Part shown: one piece after another, positions 1 to 5,040 of the stretch
Position numbering within the stretch: position 1 is the stretch's first letter
Layout: each line of letters begins with the position of its first letter
NCBI GenBank assembly: GCA_013336035.1
Contig: JAAXUL010000660.1
Span: forward strand, 1 to 5,040
From: Chloroflexales bacterium
Lineage (GTDB): Bacteria; Chloroflexota; Chloroflexia; Chloroflexales; Chloroflexaceae
Reading direction: 5' to 3'
Length of the DNA stretch: 5,040 nt
Program-made: the position numbers and the translations under genes
Notes under the pieces: generated by a model
Databases searched by the model: none
What the model was told of the DNA's origin: nothing
The model's input: the letters and a program-made list of their open reading frames with translations, nothing else

Positions 1-1365
1 CATCTGCTTGCGCTCGGTGATGTCGCGGGCGATCCCCTCGATGGCCACCAGGCGCCCCGCCGCGTCGGTGATCAGCCGATTGACCTGCTCGGTCCAGATA
101 ACCCGCCCGTCTTTATGCTGCCACCGCAGCGTGAGCGGGCGGCCCGCGGTGGCGAAATTCGCGAGCGCCCCCTGGAACAGGGCCCGGTCGTCGGGGTGCA
201 CAAGCGTGACGCCGAGCTGTGGGTTGGCGTAGTGCTCCTCAGGGGTGTAGCCGGTGATGGCGGTGGCCGAGGGGCTTATGTACTCGAAGCCGGGCGTGGG
301 CGCCAGCCGGTAGCGGTAGATGAGATCCTGGGCGTGCTCGGCGAGCAGGCGGAAGCGTGCCTCTGAAGCGCGGAGGGCCAGCTCGTCGTGCTTGCGCTGG
401 GTGATGTCGCGGCAGACGATCACCCCCCCGTACCGGGCGCCATCGGGGGCCAGGAGCGGTCGGCCGGCGACGATCATCCAGCGCCCGTCCGGCGCGCCCG
501 GGTGGTACACCACCAGCTCGATGTCGTCCGTCGCCTCGCCGCGCAGGCTGCGGGCCAGGGGCCGCTGCTCGAGGGGGCAGGGCGTCACCCCGTCGGCCTG
601 ATAGAGGTCGGTGGCGGCGGCCCAGGCGTGCGCCGACTCTGGCGCCTGCGCCACCCCGTACAGCTGGCGAGCGGCGGGGTTGAAGACCAGGATGTGGCCA
701 TCGGGGTCGGCGGCGATCACTCCCGAGCCCACGGTCGCAAGCAGCAGGGTCAGCAGCTCGGTCTGCTGGCGCAGGGCCGCCTCGGCGCGCTTCCGTACGG
801 TTATCTCGCTCACCACCACGCCGACGCCCCGCAGGCTCCCCGTGGGGCCAGGGATCGGGTAATAGCTCGCCAGCCAGTCGCGCGGCAGGTCAGGGGCGTC
901 CGGCGTCGCCCCGTTGATCTCTTGATCGCACACCGCCACGCCGGTGGCGAGCACCTGCCGCACGATCGGCTCGACCAGCGGGGCGATCATGGGGAGGATC
1001 GCGCCCATGGTGTGGCCCAGGTGGGCCTCTGGGCTGAGGCCATTCATCTCGGCCAGGCGGGCGTTGATGCGGATGAAGCGCAGGTGCGGGTCGAAGAAGG
1101 CGAGGCCGATCGGTGCCGCCGCAAAGAGGGTGTCGAGCACCGCAAAGGCGGCGTCGCGGGCCGCGTGCGCGGCGGCGGCGGCGGCGGCCAGACAGGCCTT
1201 ACCGCGCTGGAGATCGTCGGCCCGCCGGGTCTGGGCCCTCAGGGCGGCCGCAAGCTGCTCGGCCCGCCGGGTCTGGGCCTCGAGAGCGGCCTCGAGCGCG
1301 CTAATGCGGGCCCGCATCTGGGCGGGGGTGGCGTCCGACTCAACGATGGGCTCGGGTAGTGTCAT
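1..1365 (-). CDS. Multi-PAS sensor protein, N-terminal part (probable sensor histidine kinase; C-terminus beyond the left edge)
   Basis: Reading the minus strand from ATG at 1365-1363 gives 455 codons without a stop, still open at base 1. Residues about 15-75 form an Ala/Arg/Gln/Glu-rich coiled coil with a duplicated AQTRRA segment and a run of seven Ala (60-66). Three PAS domains follow: about 71-192 (LRFIRIN, then a HLGHT turn, ending SEITVRKR), 199-324 (ending CRDITQRK) and 334-455 (PAS fold-3 type, with VHPDDR at 389-394 and a KDGRVIW strand, ending RDITERK). No membrane segment is seen, so a cytoplasmic sensor is likely. Such PAS chains usually precede a histidine-kinase core, less often a GGDEF or phosphatase domain; the output domain is not visible. 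ATG 1365 has no clear Shine-Dalgarno sequence. The frame stays open upstream to a stop at 1518-1516, with possible GTG starts at 1407 and 1485, so the exact start is uncertain. Confidence 0.93.
   Translation of the reverse strand, partial: MTLPEPIVESDATPAQMRARISALEAALEAQTRRAEQLAAALRAQTRRADDLQRGKACLAAAAAAAHAARDAAFAVLDTLFAAAPIGLAFFDPHLRFIRINARLAEMNGLSPEAHLGHTMGAILPMIAPLVEPIVRQVLATGVAVCDQEINGATPDAPDLPRDWLASYYPIPGPTGSLRGVGVVVSEITVRKRAEAALRQQTELLTLLLATVGSGVIAADPDGHILVFNPAARQLYGVAQAPESAHAWAAATDLYQADGVTPCPLEQRPLARSLRGEATDDIELVVYHPGAPDGRWMIVAGRPLLAPDGARYGGVIVCRDITQRKHDELALRASEARFRLLAEHAQDLIYRYRLAPTPGFEYISPSATAITGYTPEEHYANPQLGVTLVHPDDRALFQGALANFATAGRPLTLRWQHKDGRVIWTEQVNRLITDAAGRLVAIEGIARDITERKQM
1171..1188 (-). 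repeat. GGC trinucleotide run, six copies, encoding poly-alanine
   Basis: Six perfect GGC triplets on the plus strand read as GCC alanine codons 60-65 of the minus-strand protein. The next codon, GCG, makes seven Ala in a row between the coiled coil and the first PAS domain. Copy-number change would add or remove whole residues and keep the frame. Confidence 0.75.
1219..1302 (-). repeat. Tandem 42-bp repeat (two units) inside the coiled-coil coding region
   Basis: Units 1219-1260 and 1261-1302 lie head to tail and agree at roughly 31 of 42 positions by hand alignment. They include a perfect 21-base match (1217-1237 and 1259-1279). Each unit encodes 14 residues, exactly two heptads, and yields the repeated AQTRRA segment. 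A whole-heptad duplication would lengthen the coiled coil without disturbing its register. Confidence 0.8.
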
Positions 1366-1476
1366 AGTGCTGGGACACGGCGGGCGCGTGCGCCGCTGGC
1401 AGCGCACCCATCGTGGAATGGCGATAAGGCGACCTGGGGCAGCGTCTGACGATGGGCCTAAGATTCGGTATGAGCT

Positions 1477-1482
1477 AGTATA
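1477..1482 (-). promoter_or_regulatory. Possible -10 hexamer for the left-hand gene
   Basis: The minus strand reads TATACT here, one base from the TATAAT consensus, in an AT-richer island. It would give a leader of about 105 bases before ATG 1365. No -35 hexamer lies at the usual spacing (the bases there read AGGCGG), so the call rests on one hexamer. If this promoter is right, the alternative GTG start at 1485 is excluded. Confidence 0.3.
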
Positions 1483-1630
1483 CACGGGCGCGCCGCGGGC
1501 CGCCTCTGCCAAAGTTCAGGTTGCGTATGCAGCTACGCCGGCCGCCGGGCCGAGGCGCGCCTGGCGCCCGCGCCCGACTGACGCCGCAGCCTGTCCCGAC
1601 GCCACCCTGTTATCGTGATGGATCGCGTCG

Positions 1631-1636
1631 TATACT
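1631..1636 (+). promoter_or_regulatory. Possible -10 hexamer for the right-hand gene
   Basis: TATACT at 1631-1636 differs by one base from TATAAT. A poor -35 candidate, CTGTTA (1607-1612), lies 18 bases upstream. The implied transcript would start near 1643 and have a leader of about 60 bases before ATG 1705. An imperfect operator-like inverted pair, GGATCG (1620-1625) and CGATCC (1653-1658), flanks it. Confidence 0.35.
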
Positions 1637-1694
1637 GCGGAGAGCGCCGGGACGATCCGCTGCCAGGCTGGTCGTTCGCCCTGAACCCAGTATA

Positions 1695-1700
1695 GAGGTG
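1695..1700 (+). promoter_or_regulatory. Ribosome binding site of the receiver-PAS-GAF gene
   Basis: GAGGTG ends four bases before ATG 1705 and matches the Shine-Dalgarno core. An in-frame TAG stop at 1693-1695 just upstream excludes any longer reading of the protein, so this site and ATG 1705 together fix the start. Confidence 0.75.
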
Positions 1701-1704
1701 TCCG

Positions 1705-4700
1705 ATGCCCTCATCCCCGCTCGCTGTGCTCATCGTCGATGACTCGCCGGAAGACCGGCTGACCCTGCGCCGGCTGCTTGCCCGCGCCGCCCCCGGCGCC
1801 TACACGCTCAGCGAGGCCGAGCGGGGCGACCGGGCCCTCGCCGCTGTCCGGCTGGCACCCCCCGACTGTGTGCTGCTCGACCAGCGCCTCCCGGATCAGG
1901 ATGGCCTGGCCGTGCTCGCGGCCCTGCGCGCGTTCACCGATGTGCCGGTGGTCCTGTTCACCGGCGTCGGCACCGAGACCCTGGCGGTGGATGCGCTCCA
2001 GCAGGGCGCCCAGGACTACCTGGTCAAGGGCGCGCTCACCCCCGAGCGCCTGCACACAACGGTCCAGCGCGCCATCGCCACCGTCCGGCTCGTCCGCGAG
2101 CGCAACCAGACCCTGGCCCTGCTCACCACCGTGCTCGACACGCTCCCGGTCGGGATCACCGTGCTCGACCCCGAGCTGCGCATCCTCCGGATCAACGCCG
2201 CCCTGGCTGAGCTGCTCGGCCACCCCGCCGCGGCCCTGCTCGGGCAGCCGCTGCCCGCCTGCTGGCCCGCCCTGGCGGCGCCGCTCGCCCCGCCCTGTGC
2301 GCGGGTGCTGCGCGGCGAGCCGTTCCGCGATCTGGAGCTGTGCCTGCCCGCGGCGGACGCGCGCGACCCGCGCTGGCTGTCCTTCAGCGGGACGCCCGTC
2401 CCTGGCGCGGATGGGGCCAGCATGCTGGGGCTCATCACCGCCCAGGACATCACCGCGCGCAACCACGAGGAGGCGGCCCTCCAGCGCGCGGCTGCGCGCC
2501 TCCAGATCCTCGCCGACGCCTCGCAGGCCTTCGCCGCCGCCGGGACCGATGTGCAGGCGGGGCTGGATCGCGTCGCGCGGATCAGCGCTGAGCCGCTTGA
2601 GGCCGGGTGTGTCATCCGCCTGCGCGAGGACGACTCGCCGTGGCTGCCCGCGGTCACCATCTACGACCCGGACCCGGAGGTGCAGACGGTCGTGCAGGAG
2701 GTCTTCGGGCGCGTGCCCATCCATATCGACGACCGCCACCCCGCGGCGGCGGTGATGCGCAGCGGGCAGCCGCTGCTGACCCCGGTGATCGACCTGGAGG
2801 CCGTGCGGGCGGTGATAGCGCCCGAGCTGTGGCCGGCGTTCGAGCGCGTGTGCCCACATAGTGTGATCACGACCCCCCTGCGGGCGCACGGCCAGATCCT
2901 GGGCAGCCTCGCGTTCTCTCGCCACAGGCCGGGGCAGCCCGCCTTCACCACGGACGACCTGACGCTCGCCCAGGACCTGGCCGACCGCGCCGCGCTGGCG
3001 ATCCGCAGCGCCCGGCTGTACCAGGCCGTGCAGGCGGCGCGGCAGGCCGCCGCCCAGGCCCTGGCCCGCCTCGACGCGATCGTTGCCAACGCGCCGAACG
3101 GGATCGGCTACCTCGACCGCGAGCTGCGCTACCAGCTGGTCAACCCGGCCCTCGCCGCGCTCAACGGCCAGACGCCGGAGGCGCACCTGGGACGCACGCT
3201 GGCCGAGGTGCTGCCGGGCCTGGCCCCCCGGCTAGAGCCCCTCGTGCGCCAGGTGCTCGCCACGGGCAAGGCGGTGCGTGATCTGGAGCTGCACGGCCGG
3301 CCCTGCCCCCGGGATGGGGTCGCCCACGACTGGCTAATCAGCTACTTCCCGGTGCCGGGCCCGGCGGGCGAGGTGAGCGGCCTTGGGGTGACGGTCGTCG
3401 ACATCACCGCGAGCAAGCGGGTGGAGGATCGGCTCCGGCGCTTGCAGGCGGTCACCGCCAGCTTCGCCGCGACCCAGACCCTCCCCGAGGTGAGCCGGGT
3501 CATCATGGAAGAGGTGGGGCGCACTCTCCGCGCCACAGCCGTCGGTCTGCGCCTGGTCAGTGCGGGGCGGCTGATGCTGAAAGACGCGGCGCGCAGCGCC
3601 CTCATCGGCGAGGACACGATTCGCCGCTATGGCTCCATCCCTCTCACGGCCCACCACCCCGCCGCCGACGCGGCCCGTACGGGGGTGGCGCTGTTCCACC
3701 GCGGTATGGCCGACATCGTGGAGCACTACCCCGATCTGGCCGAGGCCGCGCGCGCCATCCCGGCGCAGGCCAACGCCCACCTGCCGCTGGCGCGGGGGGA
3801 AGAGGTCTTCGGCGTACTGAGCCTGCACTGGGCTGAGATGCATTCCTGGGATGAGCCCGAGCGCGAGTTCGCCCAGGCCGTGGCGCACCGGGTGGCGGTC
3901 GCCTACGAGCGCGCCCGGCTCTACGACGCGGAGCGCGACACCCGACGCCGCCTGGAGGAGACGACCGCCCTGCTCGCGGCAGTGCTTGACCACCTCCCCG
4001 TTGGGCTGGCGCTCTTTGACCGCGATCTGCGCTTTGAGCGCGTGAACCCACGGATGGCCGCGATCAACCGGATCGACCCCATACGGCCCCTCGGCTACCG
4101 GATGGCGGAGCTGGCCCGCGCTGACTCGCCGGCGCAGAGCATGATCGCGGACGTCGAGGCGCTCATGCGCCAGGTGATTGCCAGCGGGCAGGGCGTCTAC
4201 GACCAGGAGCTGGCCGTGCCGGACGGGAACGACCCCGCCGACCTCCGGCATGTCCTGGCGAGCTGGTTCCCGGTGATGGTCGACGGTGCGGTGCGGCTGG
4301 TGGGCGCCGCGGTGCTCGATATCACCGACCGGGTGCGGGCCGAGCAGGCCCTGCGCCACTCCGAAGCCCGCCTCAAGCTGGGCATCGCCGTGGCCAACTT
4401 CGCGCTCGCCGAGGTCGACTACGCAACCCAGAGCATCCGCCTCTCGCCCGAAGCCGCGACCTTGTACGGCCTCGGCACTGTCAGCATAACCGTGCCCCGC
4501 GCCCAGGTCCATGCGACCTTTCACCCGGACGACCGCGCCACCCTCGCCCGCCTGATCGACCAGTCGCTGCGCCCCGATGGCGACGGCTGGTTCGCGCACG
4601 AACATCGCATCATCGTCCCCGACGGGCAGGTGCGCTGGCTCGTCGTCCAGAAACAGATCCTCTTCGACCGCACGGCCCGCCCGGCCCGCCCGGCCTCGGC

Positions 4701-5040
4701 GATCCTGGTCGCGCAAGACATCACGGCGCGCAAAGCCGCCGAGGCGGCCCTGCGCGCGAGCGCGGCCCGCCAGGCCCTCCTGCTCAGCCTCGGCGACCAC
4801 ATCCGTGACCGCGGCGATCCGGCGATGATCATGGCGGCCGCGGCCGAGCTGCTTGGCACCCACCTCCAGGTGGGGCGGGTCGGCTACGCCGAGGTGGATG
4901 CCGCCGTGGCGGCACTCGCGGTCCGGGTGGAGTGGACGGCGGACGACCTGGCGCGCCCGGGGGGGCGGGTGCCATTCGCGGCCGTCGGGGTGGAGCTCGC
5001 CGCGTGGTACCGCGCGGGCCGCACCTGGCTGATCACGGAT
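1705..5040 (+). CDS. Receiver-PAS-GAF multisensor protein, N-terminal part (probable hybrid sensor histidine kinase; C-terminus beyond the right edge)
   Basis: ATG 1705 opens 1112 codons without a stop up to the window end. Domains in order: CheY-like receiver 6-125; PAS 137-251; GAF 265-438 (ending RSARLYQA); PAS 454-568; GAF 578-745 (ending YERARLYDA); PAS 750-875; PAS fold-3 type 883-1010 (FHPDDR, then DGQVRWLV); and a cut GAF from about 1018 (LGTHLQVGRVGYAEVD). The receiver has the acidic pair D12/D13, phosphoacceptor D59 in LLDQRLPDQDG, T86 and K108 in DYLVKG, so it should be phosphorylated normally. No transmembrane segment is evident, pointing to the cytoplasm. The last GAF subtype often precedes a PAS and a histidine-kinase core, including HWE-type kinases, so a kinase beyond the edge is likely but unseen; a GGDEF or PP2C output is possible. 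The gene diverges from another PAS protein, with which it shares a PAS subtype. Confidence 0.95.
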   Translation, partial: MPSSPLAVLIVDDSPEDRLTLRRLLARAAPGAYTLSEAERGDRALAAVRLAPPDCVLLDQRLPDQDGLAVLAALRAFTDVPVVLFTGVGTETLAVDALQQGAQDYLVKGALTPERLHTTVQRAIATVRLVRERNQTLALLTTVLDTLPVGITVLDPELRILRINAALAELLGHPAAALLGQPLPACWPALAAPLAPPCARVLRGEPFRDLELCLPAADARDPRWLSFSGTPVPGADGASMLGLITAQDITARNHEEAALQRAAARLQILADASQAFAAAGTDVQAGLDRVARISAEPLEAGCVIRLREDDSPWLPAVTIYDPDPEVQTVVQEVFGRVPIHIDDRHPAAAVMRSGQPLLTPVIDLEAVRAVIAPELWPAFERVCPHSVITTPLRAHGQILGSLAFSRHRPGQPAFTTDDLTLAQDLADRAALAIRSARLYQAVQAARQAAAQALARLDAIVANAPNGIGYLDRELRYQLVNPALAALNGQTPEAHLGRTLAEVLPGLAPRLEPLVRQVLATGKAVRDLELHGRPCPRDGVAHDWLISYFPVPGPAGEVSGLGVTVVDITASKRVEDRLRRLQAVTASFAATQTLPEVSRVIMEEVGRTLRATAVGLRLVSAGRLMLKDAARSALIGEDTIRRYGSIPLTAHHPAADAARTGVALFHRGMADIVEHYPDLAEAARAIPAQANAHLPLARGEEVFGVLSLHWAEMHSWDEPEREFAQAVAHRVAVAYERARLYDAERDTRRRLEETTALLAAVLDHLPVGLALFDRDLRFERVNPRMAAINRIDPIRPLGYRMAELARADSPAQSMIADVEALMRQVIASGQGVYDQELAVPDGNDPADLRHVLASWFPVMVDGAVRLVGAAVLDITDRVRAEQALRHSEARLKLGIAVANFALAEVDYATQSIRLSPEAATLYGLGTVSITVPRAQVHATFHPDDRATLARLIDQSLRPDGDGWFAHEHRIIVPDGQVRWLVVQKQILFDRTARPARPASAILVAQDITARKAAEAALRASAARQALLLSLGDHIRDRGDPAMIMAAAAELLGTHLQVGRVGYAEVDAAVAALAVRVEWTADDLARPGGRVPFAAVGVELAAWYRAGRTWLITD

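Larger units (their letters stand above)
1366..1704. other. Divergent intergenic region between the two sensor genes
   Basis: This 339-base gap separates the two start codons and should hold the promoters of both genes. Short open frames cross it, but none has a convincing ribosome site or recognisable protein. It is less uniformly GC-rich than the genes, with TA-containing islands around 1460-1484, 1608-1636 and 1689-1696. The hexamer AGTATA occurs at 1477 and 1689, and its reverse complement TATACT at 1631. The palindrome GGCGCGCC occurs at 1487-1494 and 1554-1561. No RNA gene, riboswitch or rho-independent terminator was recognised. Part of it could be coding if the minus-strand gene starts at an upstream GTG. 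Confidence 0.8.

Noticed and set aside
388..1359. Plus-strand open frame (323 codons) across the left-hand gene
   Set aside because: It encodes a low-complexity Gly/Arg/Gln/His-rich sequence without domains, while the minus strand encodes three PAS domains over the same bases.
1637..1660. Stem GCGGA/TCCGC as a terminator or attenuator
   Set aside because: The stem has only five pairs with a 14-base loop and no following T run; such stems are expected by chance in this GC-rich DNA.
1521..1742. Small plus-strand open frame in the intergenic gap as a leader peptide
   Set aside because: It lacks a ribosome site, is Arg/Pro-rich like other chance frames here, and overlaps the well-supported start of the receiver gene in another frame.
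2851..2862. Cys-Pro-His (residues 383-385) in the first GAF domain as a bilin-binding site
   Set aside because: The motif sits right before the strand SVITTPL, where ordinary GAF domains have an RS-type turn. The chromophore Cys of phytochromes and cyanobacteriochromes lies further upstream, and other bilin-pocket motifs are missing.
1711..3186. Long minus-strand open frame (491 codons) opposite the receiver-PAS-GAF gene
   Set aside because: It is rich in Arg, Gly, Gln and His with no recognisable domain, and lies fully antisense to a frame with clear receiver, PAS and GAF motifs. High third-position GC opens such frames.
3334..4863. Long minus-strand open frame (509 codons) opposite the second half of the same gene
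   Set aside because: Same reasoning: Gly/Arg/His-rich composition without domains, antisense to well-conserved PAS and GAF motifs.

Overview
The window is very GC-rich DNA whose codons end mostly in G or C. It holds two large divergently oriented signalling genes, each cut by a window edge, separated by a 339-base gap. Both are multi-sensor PAS/GAF proteins of the kind that usually make up bacterial two-component histidine kinases. The strings of PAS and GAF modules, the linker style (for example ARLY after GAF domains, DITxRK after PAS domains) and the high GC recall the Chloroflexota, such as the Chloroflexus/Roseiflexus/Kouleothrix relatives. This is an impression from family style, not a proof; other high-GC bacteria are possible.

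Layout. Bases 1-1365 (minus strand) hold the first 455 codons of a protein with an N-terminal coiled coil followed by three PAS domains; its C-terminus lies beyond the left edge. Bases 1366-1704 are the intergenic region, with a Shine-Dalgarno sequence just before the right-hand gene and a few weak promoter-like hexamers. Bases 1705-5040 (plus strand) hold the first 1112 codons of a protein with the order receiver - PAS - GAF - PAS - GAF - PAS - PAS - GAF (last one cut); its C-terminus lies beyond the right edge. Neither gene has a stop codon or frameshift inside the window. No histidine-kinase core (DHp/HATPase) or other output domain of either protein is visible.

How they may work together. 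No transmembrane segment is evident in either protein, so both probably act in the cytoplasm, with PAS/GAF domains sensing small ligands, redox or light state, or serving as dimer and relay modules. The right-hand protein begins with a receiver that keeps every catalytic residue, so it should accept a phosphoryl group from a partner kinase. The two genes share a closely related PAS subtype, which suggests duplication, and their head-to-head arrangement would allow shared control from the central gap. A phosphorelay between them is an inference only. I found no RNA genes, CRISPR arrays, insertion sequences or convincing terminators.
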